Source: Verrucomicrobiota bacterium (GTDB lineage: Bacteria > Verrucomicrobiota > Kiritimatiellia > CAIQIC01 > JAGNIJ01). Taken from it: a DNA stretch of 64,000 bases. How positions within the stretch are numbered: the first letter of the stretch is position 1; each line of letters starts with the position of its first letter. The DNA lies in assembly GCA_022710725.1 (NCBI GenBank), contig JAKLGK010000005.1:92347-156346 (forward strand), written 5' to 3'. The position numbers were made by a program, and so were the translations under genes. A model generated the notes under the pieces. That model worked only from the letters and a program-made list of their open reading frames with translations. It was not told the origin of the DNA and ran no database searches. Below, piece after piece: positions 18,229 to 29,040 of this stretch.

Positions 18229-19095
18229 TTAGTGCCGGGCTTGGGAATCCGATTCTGGCGCTAGGGCATTGGACAGAAGCACCCATTGTTCGGGCGATAT
18301 ATCCTCCGGCCGCGCGCGGGGCGCGATGCCTAGCCGATCGAGAAGGATTCCCGTCCCGGAATCCGTCAGTCCGGCGCGAGCCTTCAGGAAGGGCGCGAGT
18401 TGCTTGCGCCGCCTCGCGAACGCGTCTTGAAGGAGCTTCAACAGCGCCGCGCAGTTGCGCGACCGCGGCTCGCGGTCGTCCGGCAGGCGGACCAGTTCCA
18501 CGATCGCGGAGCGGACCTCGGGCGGCGGAAGGAAGCAGGTCGGGCTGATCTCCTTGACGATGTTCACGGCGAACGCCGTCTGTGCGAGGATGCTGAGCAG
18601 CCCGTAATCTTCCGCGCGCGGCTTCGCCGCGAGCCGCCGTGCCACCTCGCGCTGGACGGTCACCACGATGCGCGTCGGGGGATGCGCGGTCTGGAACAGG
18701 TCCACGAGAAACCGGCTGCCGACGGAGTAGGGCAGGTTGGCGACGACCTTGGAAATGCCGCCGGCAAGCAGGGTTTCCAAGTCTACATCAAGGATGTCGG
18801 CGTGAATCAGTTCGAGATGAGGAGCCTCCGCGAAATGCGTCTTCAGGAAACCGAACAGGACCGGGTCCTTTTCCACCGCCACCACGCGGCCCGCGTAGCG
18901 AACGAGCCACTCCGTCAATACGCCGAGCCCCGGCCCGACTTCGAGCACCTGTTCCTCCCGGTGCAACTCGGCTGTGCGCAGCAGGATGCGGAGGATGTTG
19001 GCGTCGATCAGGAAGTTCTGCCCCAGCGTCCGGCGCGGCCGCAGTCCGAGTCGGGACAGCAGCTCTTTCACCTCGGAGGGGTGGGTCAGGTTCAT
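18229..19095 (-). CDS. rsmA: 16S rRNA adenine dimethyltransferase RsmA (KsgA)
   Basis: A 288-residue methyltransferase that dimethylates two adjacent adenines near the 3' end of 16S rRNA during 30S maturation. RRTLGQNFLIDANILRIL, the SAM site VLEVGPGLGVLTEWL, ADILDVD and the catalytic VANLPYSVGSRFL are visible. It is the last gene of a leftward surA-pdxA-rsmA operon, the same order as in E. coli. About 80 bp of short repeats separate it from pdxA. Confidence 0.97.
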   Translation of the reverse strand: MNLTHPSEVKELLSRLGLRPRRTLGQNFLIDANILRILLRTAELHREEQVLEVGPGLGVLTEWLVRYAGRVVAVEKDPVLFGFLKTHFAEAPHLELIHADILDVDLETLLAGGISKVVANLPYSVGSRFLVDLFQTAHPPTRIVVTVQREVARRLAAKPRAEDYGLLSILAQTAFAVNIVKEISPTCFLPPPEVRSAIVELVRLPDDREPRSRNCAALLKLLQDAFARRRKQLAPFLKARAGLTDSGTGILLDRLGIAPRARPEDISPEQWVLLSNALAPESDSQARH

Positions 19096-19182
19096 GGGGG
19101 AGGTGAATGGTGAACGGTGAATAGTGAATAGTAAGGCGTGATTGGAAGTCCACTATTCACCATTCACTACTCACTATTCACT
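19096..19182. repeat. Inverted array of TGAATAG-like units
   Basis: The left part repeats TGAATGG/TGAATAG about four times. The right part carries the complement (CTATTCACCATTCACTACTC). The two can pair as a hairpin in the surA-pdxA-rsmA transcript. The right end overlaps the pdxA stop codon. Another common style of intergenic repeat. Confidence 0.7.
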
Positions 19183-20149
19183 TCTTCCAGGGATTCCGGC
19201 GCCGCGTGAGCGCGATGGCCTGGCGGATGGCCTCGACGATGCTGGACGGATTGGCCCGGCCCCGGCCCGCGATATCAAAAGCCGTGCCGTGGTCGGGCGA
19301 GGTGCGGACGATGGGCAGGCCCAGCGTGACGTTCACGCCGGTCTCGAACGCGAGCATCTTCAGCGGGCCGAGGCCCTGGTCATGGTACATGGCCACCACG
19401 GCGTCGAAGTCGCCGCGGACAGCCTGGCGAAAAATGACATCCGCGGGCACGGGTCCGACGGCATTGAACCCTTCTCGGCGCGCGGCGCGGATGGCGGGGG
19501 CGATGACGGTGATCTCCTCGCGGCCGATGGCGCCGCCGTCGCCGGCGTGCGGATTGAGGCCGCAAACCCCTATGCGCCCGCCTCGGCAGCCCAGCCACGG
19601 GAGTGCTTCACCGGTGATCCGGATGGCCTCCAGCACGTCCGCCCTTTTCAGCTTCCGCGCCACGTCGGCGAGCGGCAGGTGCCGGGTGGCGAGGACCACG
19701 CGAAGCGGGCCGCCGAAGAGCATCATGGCGTAGCGGCGCGTCCCGGTCAGCTCGGCCAGCAGTTCCGTGTGGCCGGGGACATGGATGCCGGCTTTCTGAA
19801 ATCCTTCTTTGCAGATCGGCGCGGTGACCATCGCGTCCAGCCGGCCGTCCAGGCACGCGGCCGCCGCGGCGCGGATCCAGGCGCCGGCCGCGCGCGAGGC
19901 GTCGGCGCGGATCCGCCCGGGCTTCCAGTCCGGAGCAAGCGCGGGAGCGGGATCCCAGACGGATACGCGGTCGCCCGGGAGCCGCAACCGGAGGGCGCGG
20001 GCCTGGGCCCTGACGAGTGCGTCAGAACCCACGAGCACGAATCGGACGTTGGCGGGCCAGCCCCCGCGGGCGACGGCGCGCAGGGCGATTTCCGGCCCGA
20101 TCCCGTTGACATCGCCGAGGGTGATTCCAATGCGGAGCATCGCGCTCAT
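19178..20149 (-). CDS. pdxA: 4-hydroxythreonine-4-phosphate dehydrogenase PdxA
   Basis: A 323-residue NAD-dependent enzyme of pyridoxal 5'-phosphate synthesis (DXP-dependent route). LRIGITLGDVNGIGPEIALRA (usual GDPAGIGPE motif, here GDVNGIGPE), VTAPICKEGFQKAG, metal-binding HTELLAELTG, CGLNPHAGDGGAIGREE and YHDQGLGPLKM are all PdxA marks. Two nearby starts exist (20149 and 20140); I use the first. It lies 23 nt after the surA-like gene. The N-terminal motif change from PAGIGPE to VNGIGPE is seen in some homologues. Confidence 0.95.
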   Translation of the reverse strand: MSAMLRIGITLGDVNGIGPEIALRAVARGGWPANVRFVLVGSDALVRAQARALRLRLPGDRVSVWDPAPALAPDWKPGRIRADASRAAGAWIRAAAAACLDGRLDAMVTAPICKEGFQKAGIHVPGHTELLAELTGTRRYAMMLFGGPLRVVLATRHLPLADVARKLKRADVLEAIRITGEALPWLGCRGGRIGVCGLNPHAGDGGAIGREEITVIAPAIRAARREGFNAVGPVPADVIFRQAVRGDFDAVVAMYHDQGLGPLKMLAFETGVNVTLGLPIVRTSPDHGTAFDIAGRGRANPSSIVEAIRQAIALTRRRNPWKK

Positions 20150-20172
20150 GGCTCGGTACGGCTCGAAGACGT

Positions 20173-21144
20173 TCAGAACACCTTGACGTAGAAGCGATTC
20201 TTCAGGCGCGCGATCCAGGCGTCGTAGAGACGATCCATTTCCTGCTTGTGCAGCTGTTCCTCTATTTCCTGGCGCGCGTCCTGGAAGGATGTGACGGCCG
20301 CCTGCTTCCGGCCCTCGACCTTGGCCAGGTAAATCTCGTCGGAGGCTTCGATGACCTCGCTCAACTGGCCCGGCTCGAGATCTTTTACGCCGGCGGCCAG
20401 TTCGGCCCGCAGCTCGGAGGTTTGCATCCACCCCATGTCGCCGCCCTGCGCGGCCTTGGGTCCCTCGGACGCGGTCTTGGCGACGGTCGCGAAATCCTCG
20501 CCGCCCGCGAGCCGCTCGCGGATGCGGCGAGCCTCCTCGATCTTGGCGGCGCGCTCCTCGGGGGTGGCCCCGGGATGCAGGACGATCAGCCGGAGTTGCG
20601 CCTCCTCCGGGGTCCGGTAGCGGTCGAGGTTCTTCTCGTAGTATTCCCGGACCTGGCGCGGCGCGACGGCCACGCGGTCGAGGATTTCCGTGCGGCGCAG
20701 GATGGTAACGATGAGGCCGTCCTTGGCCTGCTCCCGCCATTCGGCGAGGGTCAGCCGCTCTTCGGCGAGGGCGTCGAGGAAGGCCATCCGGTTGTTGTTG
20801 AACCGCTCGCTGATCAGGCTGTTGACCTGGGTGTCGATGGCGCGGTCGGGCAGTTGGTGGCCCTGGCGGTTGAACTCCTCGACGATCAGCGCGCGCTCGA
20901 TCAGGCTTTCCAGCACATTCGTGTAGGCCTCCTCGAGCTTCTTCTCCAACTCGGCGCCCGAGTGCTCCAGCTTCAGTTTCTGCTGAAGCGGGTAGACCAT
21001 GGCGAAGACTTCGCTCCGGAGGATCACGCGCTGGTTCACCATGGCGGCATAGCCGTCCACGGCCACCGACCGCGCCCCGGCGGACGCCGCCCAGGCCAGC
21101 CAGGCCGCCGCCATCCTCCCCAGCATCCCTCGCATGCGTTTCAT
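20173..21144 (-). CDS. SurA-like periplasmic peptidyl-prolyl isomerase
   Basis: A 323-residue exported chaperone and prolyl isomerase expected to help outer-membrane proteins fold. It has a signal peptide (MKRMRGMLGRMAAAWLAWAA). A SurA N-terminal-type helical region follows (about 28-165: VDGYAAMVNQRVILRSEV, LIERALIVEEF). One parvulin domain is at about 175-275 (LRLIVLHPGATPEERAAKIE, FATVAKTASEGPKAAQGGDM, and LEPGQLSEVIEASDEIYLAK). E. coli SurA has two parvulin domains; this has one. The frame is open far upstream, but the antisense of ilvD explains that. First gene of the surA-pdxA-rsmA operon. Confidence 0.9.
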   Translation of the reverse strand: MKRMRGMLGRMAAAWLAWAASAGARSVAVDGYAAMVNQRVILRSEVFAMVYPLQQKLKLEHSGAELEKKLEEAYTNVLESLIERALIVEEFNRQGHQLPDRAIDTQVNSLISERFNNNRMAFLDALAEERLTLAEWREQAKDGLIVTILRRTEILDRVAVAPRQVREYYEKNLDRYRTPEEAQLRLIVLHPGATPEERAAKIEEARRIRERLAGGEDFATVAKTASEGPKAAQGGDMGWMQTSELRAELAAGVKDLEPGQLSEVIEASDEIYLAKVEGRKQAAVTSFQDARQEIEEQLHKQEMDRLYDAWIARLKNRFYVKVF

Positions 21145-21270
21145 GGCCCCAGCACTATGGCAAAAGAGGCCTCGCCGCGCAACAGCCTTTCGACCGGTCC
21201 GATTCTCCTTGCCTTTCGGGCGAGGCATCCCCATTTCTAGGGCCTTGGAACGGACGAAAAGGAAATCACC

Positions 21271-22938
21271 ATGAGAAGCGACAAGGTCAAGACGGGTTTC
21301 GAGCGCGCGCCGCACCGCAGCCTCCTGCGGGCCACGGGGCTCACCACCGAGGCGATGAGCAAGCCGTTCATCGCCATCTGCAACTCCTACACGGATATCA
21401 TTCCCGGCCACGTTCACCTGCGGAAGGTCGGCGACCTGGTCCGCAAGGCCATCCTGGCGGCCGGCGGCACGCCGTTCGAGTTCAACACCATCGGCATCTG
21501 CGACGGCATCGCGATGGGCCACGCGGGCATGAAGTATTCTTTGCCCAGCCGCGAGTTGGTGGCCGACTGCGTCGAGACGATGGTCAACGCCCACCTGTTC
21601 GACGGCATGGTCTGCATCCCGAACTGCGACAAGATCGTCCCGGGCATGGTCATGGGCGCGTTGCGCTGCAACATCCCGACCCTCTTCGTCAGCGGCGGCC
21701 CGATGCGCGCGGGCAAGATGCCCGACGGGCGCGCCGTGGACCTGATCAGCGTGTTCGAGGGCATCGGCGCGTTCAAGGCCGGCCACATTTCGGAGGAGCA
21801 ACTCGAAGAAATCTCGTGCCATGCCTGTCCCGGCGCCGGCTCCTGTTCCGGCATGTTCACGGCGAACTCCATGAACTGCCTCTGCGAGGCGATCGGCCTG
21901 GCGCTGCCCGGCAACGGCACGATCCTGGCCGAGGACCCGAAGCGGCGCAGCCTCTGGCGCGCAGCGGGCAAGCGCATCGTCGAGATGGTGCGCGAGGACC
22001 TGAAGCCGCGCGACATCGTCACGAAGGAGTCCCTGGACAACGCCTTCGTGCTGGACATGGCCATGGGCGGCAGCACGAACACCGTCCTGCACACGCTGGC
22101 CATCGCGCGCGAGGCGGGCGTGGATTACCGGCTCGATCGCATCAACGAGCTGTCGAAGAAAACCCCGAACATCTGCAAGGTCTCGCCGTCGTCGCCGTAC
22201 CATGTCGAGGACGTCGACCGCGCGGGCGGCATCAGCGCGATCCTGCGCGAGATCAGCCGCGTCCGGGGCCTGCTGAACCTGGATTGCCGCACGGTCACCG
22301 GCAAGACGCTCGGCAAGCTGATCGCGCGGGCGAAGAGCAAGGATCCGGCGTGCATCCGGCCGGTCGAGAACGCGTACAGCCCGGAGGGCGGCCTGGCCAT
22401 CCTCTACGGCAACCTCGCGCCGGAGGGCTCGGTGATCAAGACCGCCGGGGTGGACCCGAAGATGCTCATGCACGAGGGCCCCGCGATCATCTTCGAGTCG
22501 CAGGAGGACGCCTGCGAAGGCATTCTCGCCGGCAAGGTGAAGCCCGGCCACGTGGTGGTGATCCGCTGCGAGGGGCCGAAGGGCGGGCCCGGCATGCAGG
22601 AGATGCTCTCACCGACGAGCTACATCATGGGGCAGGGGCTGGGCGACAAGGTGGCGTTGATCACGGACGGTCGGTTCAGCGGCGGCACGCGCGGCGCGTG
22701 CATCGGCCATGTATCGCCCGAGGCGGCGGAGGGCGGGCCGATCGGCCTGCTGAAAGACGGGGACCTCATCTCCATCGACATCCCGGCCCGGCGGCTGGAC
22801 GTGAAGCTTTCGGACGGCGAGTTGGCGGCGCGCAGGCAGTCGTGGCGCGCCCCGGAGCCCCGATTCAAGACCGGCTGGCTGGCGCGCTACATCAAGTTTG
22901 CCACGAGCGCCAGCACGGGCGGCGCGCTGAAGGAGTAG
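21271..22938 (+). CDS. ilvD: Dihydroxy-acid dehydratase IlvD
   Basis: A 555-residue Fe-S enzyme that dehydrates dihydroxy-isovalerate and dihydroxy-methylvalerate in valine, leucine and isoleucine synthesis. The cluster-binding cysteines lie in [15 protein letters not shown] (Cys119) and in [19 protein letters not shown] (about 183-200). [25 protein letters not shown] and the C-terminal [20 protein letters not shown] are standard. AAGGA precedes the ATG. It is transcribed alone, divergent from surA and convergent with the PqqD-like gene 9 bp away. Confidence 0.97.
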   Translation: MRSDKVKTGFERAPHRSLLRATGLTTEAMSKPFIAICNSYTDIIPGHVHLRKVGDLVRKAILAAGGTPFEFNTIGICDGIAMGHAGMKYSLPSRELVADCVETMVNAHLFDGMVCIPNCDKIVPGMVMGALRCNIPTLFVSGGPMRAGKMPDGRAVDLISVFEGIGAFKAGHISEEQLEEISCHACPGAGSCSGMFTANSMNCLCEAIGLALPGNGTILAEDPKRRSLWRAAGKRIVEMVREDLKPRDIVTKESLDNAFVLDMAMGGSTNTVLHTLAIAREAGVDYRLDRINELSKKTPNICKVSPSSPYHVEDVDRAGGISAILREISRVRGLLNLDCRTVTGKTLGKLIARAKSKDPACIRPVENAYSPEGGLAILYGNLAPEGSVIKTAGVDPKMLMHEGPAIIFESQEDACEGILAGKVKPGHVVVIRCEGPKGGPGMQEMLSPTSYIMGQGLGDKVALITDGRFSGGTRGACIGHVSPEAAEGGPIGLLKDGDLISIDIPARRLDVKLSDGELAARRQSWRAPEPRFKTGWLARYIKFATSASTGGALKE

Positions 22939-22947
22939 GCCGGCGGA

Positions 22948-23289
22948 TCAAGGGTTTTTGTCGGCGGCCACGGCGAGGGCCCCCTGTTGGAGGAGGGACT
23001 TGAGGTAGGCCGTCACGGACACCCGGGCCTCGTGGAACGTCAGCCTGTTCTTCTCCGCGAAGCTGTCGATGACCGCCTCGACGGTGCGCTGCCCGTCGCA
23101 CAGCGTCCATACCTCGACCCCCAAAGCATCCAGGGTCAGCGTGCGGAACGCGGGCGGGCGCACGACCCAGGAGAGGGGCGGGACCAGCCAGCCCGGCCGG
23201 CGCGTGGGCACCTCGATGCGTAGCTCGCCGTGCTGTGCCGCGGGCTGCGACCGGACGGCCGCATTGTGGATCATCCGGGCCCGGAGCAT
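22948..23289 (-). CDS. PqqD-family protein
   Basis: A 113-residue protein whose central part (LTLDALGVEVWTLCDGQRTV, then EAVIDSFAEKN and VTAYLKSLLQQGAL) fits the PqqD winged-helix family. PqqD-type domains act as recognition elements that hold a peptide substrate for a radical-SAM partner, but no pqq, radical-SAM or precursor-peptide gene is nearby. The ATG at 23289 has GGAG four nt upstream; a GTG at 23349 would overlap the upstream gene by 13 nt. It is probably co-transcribed with the uncharacterised gene at 23337-24236, so the pair may act together. Confidence 0.72.
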   Translation of the reverse strand: MLRARMIHNAAVRSQPAAQHGELRIEVPTRRPGWLVPPLSWVVRPPAFRTLTLDALGVEVWTLCDGQRTVEAVIDSFAEKNRLTFHEARVSVTAYLKSLLQQGALAVAADKNP

Positions 23290-23336
23290 GGCGCTCCAGC
23301 CGCCCGCCGGCGAATTCGTGGCCTGCGCGGGCGCCT

Positions 23337-24236
23337 TCAAGGCGGCCACCTGACGCCCGGGCAGCAGGCGATATACCCGTCCGGCGGTTCGGCGTTCGTG
23401 TCGTCACCGCGCGGGCGTATCCGCTCCGCGTGGTATAGCCGTCCGTCGCGGGGGCAGATCCAGGCGGCTGCTTCGTAGCGTCCGCGCCGTTGGAGCAGGC
23501 CGCGCGGGATGAAATGGCCCTCGACCTTTTCCATGCGATGGCCGGCTTTGTCCGAAGAGGAGCGTTGATGCTCCTGCACGCGGCCGGCTGTTTGCGCGTC
23601 GAGCCACTCGCCGACGGATGTTTTCATCCAGTGCGGCACGAGCCCGAGCCGGCGGAACGACCATCGGTCCGGGGCGCGCGATCCGGCGAATTCCAAGCCC
23701 GCAAGCGCCGGCTGCGCGACGCATTGGGCCAGTTTCATGGAAGCCGGCGCCACGCAATCCAATCCGAAAGCGCGCCACCGTCGGCCGCCGGCCTTCGTCT
23801 CGGGCTCCGCGGCGAAGCCGTCCAGGATGCTCCGCTCCAGCGGATCCTCGGGTTCGCCCGGCCAGAGGAAGACCAATTCCACCAGGCACCCGTTCTCCGC
23901 GAAGTAGGCGCCGAACCGCGAGGACGAACCGTGGGGCCGACGGACCTGGAGGCCGTGCCAGGCGCCGGCGGAACGGGCGCTGACGGCCGCCCCGCTCGAG
24001 GATTCCAGCCGGGCGCGGTAGTCGCCCATCATGCGCTCGAAGTCCGGCGCGCCGGGGACCTTCCTCCAGTCGAATTCGAGGCGGAACCGGTCCCGGTCGG
24101 CGAACGCGCAGCGGCCCTTCTCCATGTCGCGCGAGAACTGGAGCATTTCCCAGTCCGCGGGCAATTCGAGCCGGAAATGGCGCCAGATCCAGGTCTGGCC
24201 GGCTGGGCCGTGGTCCGCGTTCATCGGGTGCAGCAT
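23337..24236 (-). CDS. Uncharacterised protein, partner of the PqqD-like gene
   Basis: About 299 residues with no family I recognise and no signal peptide. It begins with an aromatic stretch (TWIWRHFRLELPADWEMLQF) and continues with a two-part beta-rich pattern: FRLEFDWRKVPGAPDFERMM, FAENGCLVELVFLWPGEPED, WRAFGLDCVAPASMKLAQCV, LEFAGSRAPDRWSFRRLGLV. The second half looks like a repeat of the first, each half starting with a phrase of the type F-x-L-x-x-P-x-x-W/M. The end has a possible metal or RNA site (ICPRDGRLYHAERI). Start uncertain (24236, 24224 or TTG at 24260). It overlaps or abuts the PqqD-like gene. Confidence 0.65.
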   Translation of the reverse strand: MLHPMNADHGPAGQTWIWRHFRLELPADWEMLQFSRDMEKGRCAFADRDRFRLEFDWRKVPGAPDFERMMGDYRARLESSSGAAVSARSAGAWHGLQVRRPHGSSSRFGAYFAENGCLVELVFLWPGEPEDPLERSILDGFAAEPETKAGGRRWRAFGLDCVAPASMKLAQCVAQPALAGLEFAGSRAPDRWSFRRLGLVPHWMKTSVGEWLDAQTAGRVQEHQRSSSDKAGHRMEKVEGHFIPRGLLQRRGRYEAAAWICPRDGRLYHAERIRPRGDDTNAEPPDGYIACCPGVRWPP

Positions 24237-24281
24237 GGCCGCGCCATCGGTGTTTGGCAAAAAAATTCGCAGGCGGGCCGG

Positions 24282-25562
24282 TCAGGGCCGCGTGACGCGC
24301 ACGCGGTACATCACGGCGCCGACGGGCGGGGTGTCCGTGTGCGCCTGTCCGCCGTCGATCCCGGCGGACACGTGGTTGGTGAGCCAGCGCCCGGCCAGCA
24401 GGTTGGTCGTGCTGGTCAGGTAGTAGGTGTTGCCCGACCGGGCGGACCACGAGATGGCGCAGGTGGCCCCGGTGACCGCATGGATGCCCGCCGCGAAGCA
24501 GCTGGAGGTGTCGGCCGGATGGGTCCCCGTGATGAACTCGCCGAGGTCGCTCATCGAGTCCCCGTCGCCGTCGTTGGTCCCGTCGCTGGCGATCAGGTCC
24601 CACAGGTTGCTCGCCTCCCAGCCGTCCGCCATCAGGTCCGCGTCGGAATCCAGGGACCCGTCGAAAGGGAACAGGTTGGGCTCGCTGCCGTACGCGGTCT
24701 GCCAGGCCTCGTAGGTCTGCTTCAGGCCGGCCCAGACGAGGTCGCTGTTGGTCATGCGCAGGAGGAGGTTGGTCTCGAATTCCACGATGAAAGGCGGCAG
24801 CAATTCCGACTGGCCGGCGAAGATGGCGCACGTGTAGATCCGGTTGGTCTGGAGGAGGCCGCGCCCGCGCAGTTCCACCAGCCGGTCGAGGTTGAGCCAG
24901 CGCCACTGCTTCCCGCCGAAGTTGCCGATGTGCGGGACCGGCGCCGCGTCGTCGTGCCGCGTGAAGTAGTTCGTGTCCTTCGGCCGCCAGATGCCGGACA
25001 TCCAGAGGTTGGTCTCGTCGCGGTGCGAGGCGGTGCCGCCGCCCCAGAGCACGGCCGGCATCCACGTCTCGGCCGTGTACTGCAGGCCCGTGACCGTGCC
25101 GCTCAAGTGGGCGAGCACGGAGCTGGTCGGCGGCCAGGCGATGAATCCGCCGGCGATGTCGGAGGGCGGCACGCCGCACTGCCCCATCAGGAAGGCGACG
25201 TCGGCGTAGCTGTGCTGGCCCTCGTCCGATTCGTGCGCGTGCGGATCGACCTCGAAACCCATATTCTTCAGCCAGGCCACGACGTTGGCGCCGCCGGTTT
25301 CCGGCGTGCCGTGGTCGAAGTTGGTCACCGCGCGCAGGAACGACCAGTCGGACTGCCAGTTGAACATGACGCCGTGCGAGGAAAGCATGCTGGCGAAGAC
25401 CACCAGGTTCGAGCGCTCGCGGAGGAAAGCGGGCGGATTGGTGTGGTAATCCCCGCCCTCCTCGTTGTGCATGACGATGTGGACGTAGATCGGAGGATCC
25501 ACGGCAGGCGCGCGCGCGGCGAGCGCCAGGCCCAGCAGTGCGATGAACGCCCCCCTGCTCAC
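24282..25562 (-). CDS. Secreted protein with polysaccharide-deacetylase-like barrel, calcium repeats and shared C-terminal domain
   Basis: A 426-residue exported protein. A signal peptide (MSRGAFIALLGLALAARAPA) is followed by a catalytic-looking domain of about 270 residues with conserved-looking polar sites (YVHIVMHNEEGGDY, FEVDPHAHESDEGQHSYADV). These resemble the metal-site layout of glycoside hydrolase/deacetylase beta/alpha barrels, but I cannot name the family with certainty. Residues about 305-345 are DxDxD thrombospondin-3-type repeats (LDSDADLMADGWEASNLWD, DGTNDGDGDSMSDLGEF). Residues 365-426 are the shared tail (TYYLTSTTNLLAGRWLTN to VMYRVRVTRP). Probably acts on extracellular polysaccharide; this is inference. 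Confidence 0.75.
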   Translation of the reverse strand: MSRGAFIALLGLALAARAPAVDPPIYVHIVMHNEEGGDYHTNPPAFLRERSNLVVFASMLSSHGVMFNWQSDWSFLRAVTNFDHGTPETGGANVVAWLKNMGFEVDPHAHESDEGQHSYADVAFLMGQCGVPPSDIAGGFIAWPPTSSVLAHLSGTVTGLQYTAETWMPAVLWGGGTASHRDETNLWMSGIWRPKDTNYFTRHDDAAPVPHIGNFGGKQWRWLNLDRLVELRGRGLLQTNRIYTCAIFAGQSELLPPFIVEFETNLLLRMTNSDLVWAGLKQTYEAWQTAYGSEPNLFPFDGSLDSDADLMADGWEASNLWDLIASDGTNDGDGDSMSDLGEFITGTHPADTSSCFAAGIHAVTGATCAISWSARSGNTYYLTSTTNLLAGRWLTNHVSAGIDGGQAHTDTPPVGAVMYRVRVTRP

Positions 25563-25653
25563 GGCGGATAGGATACCGCCGGCGGGCGGCGGCTGTTAAG
25601 CGGCCCGGCGGCTCGCGGATTGCTTTGAGGCGGCGGCTTGATAAACTCCGGCC

Positions 25654-27589
<1,936 letters not shown>

Positions 27590-27721
27590 TCCTCTCCGGA
27601 TGTCCGATCGCTCCCGTCCGCCGGGCGGATGGCTTCTCCCCGACCAGAACGGAATGTGCGTGGCGTATTGGACCATAGGTTCGGGAGCCGGGACCCCCGG
27701 CGGACGTGACCGGGAGAGGGC

Positions 27722-28540
27722 ATGAGGGAACGGGGTATCGTAACCTGGCTGGTGCTGGCGGCGGTGCTGCTGGCCCTGCTCAACCTCCCCGGGCCGGTCT
27801 CCCGCCGGACCAAGTCGGCGCTGCGCGACGCCGTCGCCCCCCTCCAGGAACTGGCGACCCGGTCCTGGCGTAAACTCGTCGAGGGCGCCCGCACGGTCCG
27901 GGGCTTCGGCGGCCTGGTCCGCGAGCACCAGGCGATGTCGGCCGAGATGATCCACCTCCGCAACCGCGTCCAGGAGCTCCGCGCGCTGGAATGGGAGAAC
28001 CAGGAACTGCGCCGCCAGCTCGACTACGGCCGTTCCGCGGAGCGCCACCTGGTCCCGTGCGAGGTCATCGCGCGCGACATGACCGGCTGGTGGCACACGC
28101 TGCGCCTGAACAAGGGGGCGGACCACGGCATCGGCCCGGACATGGCCGTGGTCACGCAGGACGGCCTCATCGGCCGGACCATCGAGGCGTCCCCGAAGAC
28201 CGCGGACGTGCTGCTGATCTCCGATCCCCTCTGCCGCGTCTCCGCGCGCATCGCGCCGGCCGGCGCGTTCGGCATCGTCGAGGGCACCGGCCCGTCGCCC
28301 GCGGGGCAGGCGATCTGCCGGATGCAGTTCATCAACCGCAACCAGCCCCTGCAGGCGGGCAGCCCGGTGGTCACGGCCGGCCTGGGCGGCGTGTTCCCGC
28401 CCGGCCTGCTGATCGGCTACGTCGAGAAGGTCGAGGTGGACGAGGGCGGGCTGTACCAGCGCGCCAGCGTGGTGGCCCAGGCGGACGTCGGGGCGGCGAC
28501 GTACGTGTTCGTGGTGCTGCCCGGAAAGGCGGCGCCATGA
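27722..28540 (+). CDS. mreC: Rod-shape-determining protein MreC
   Basis: A 272-residue bitopic membrane protein linking MreB to the periplasmic wall-synthesis enzymes. It has a membrane segment at about 7-25 (VTWLVLAAVLLALLNLPG) and a coiled coil at about 70-105 (AEMIHLRNRVQELRALEWEN, QELRRQL). The periplasmic beta-domain (VIARDMTGWWHTLRLNKGAD, VVTQDGLIGRTIEASPKTAD) is the MreC signature. Its TGA overlaps the mreD ATG (ATGA), which indicates coupled translation. Confidence 0.95.
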   Translation: MRERGIVTWLVLAAVLLALLNLPGPVSRRTKSALRDAVAPLQELATRSWRKLVEGARTVRGFGGLVREHQAMSAEMIHLRNRVQELRALEWENQELRRQLDYGRSAERHLVPCEVIARDMTGWWHTLRLNKGADHGIGPDMAVVTQDGLIGRTIEASPKTADVLLISDPLCRVSARIAPAGAFGIVEGTGPSPAGQAICRMQFINRNQPLQAGSPVVTAGLGGVFPPGLLIGYVEKVEVDEGGLYQRASVVAQADVGAATYVFVVLPGKAAP

Positions 28541-29040
28541 AGACCATGGTCCTCCTCTTCGCGCTCATCGTGGGCGCGGTGGTCCAGGCGCTGGCGCCCA
28601 ACTGGCGGGTGATGGGCCAGGCCCACATGCCAGTCATGCTGGGCATCGTCCTCTACTACTGCCTTTCCCCCGACCGCGCGCTGATGTGGCTGGCCGCCGT
28701 GCTGGCGGGATTCCTGCAGGACGCGCTCGGGCAGATCCCTCTCGGCTATTCCTCGTTCTGCTTCTGCCTCGTCGCCCTCGTCGTCAGCCGGTTTCGCGAG
28801 GACGTGTTCGCGGGCGATGTCCTCATGCACGCCGTCTCCGGCGCGCTCTCGGCGGGCGCGGTGACGCTGGCGTTGAGCGTCCTGCTGACCCGCGACGGCG
28901 CGGTCATCCTGTCCGCCGGCCGCCTCGCGCTGAAGCTGATCGGCTCCATCCTGCTCGGCGCCGTCGTCGTCCCCGTGGTCTTCCACGCCCTCGCGGGCGC
29001 GGACCGGATGCTGGGCAACCGCCCCGAGGAGGCCTCCTGA
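28537..29040 (+). CDS. mreD: Rod-shape-determining protein MreD
   Basis: A 167-residue polytopic membrane protein of the elongasome. It has about five hydrophobic helices, starting MKTMVLLFALIVGAVVQALA, with the usual GFLQDALGQIPLGYSSF segment. It overlaps mreC by 4 nt and its TGA overlaps the mrdA ATG by one base (TGATG). Sequence conservation in MreD is low, so position between mreC and mrdA is a large part of the evidence. Confidence 0.92.
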   Translation: MKTMVLLFALIVGAVVQALAPNWRVMGQAHMPVMLGIVLYYCLSPDRALMWLAAVLAGFLQDALGQIPLGYSSFCFCLVALVVSRFREDVFAGDVLMHAVSGALSAGAVTLALSVLLTRDGAVILSAGRLALKLIGSILLGAVVVPVVFHALAGADRMLGNRPEEAS

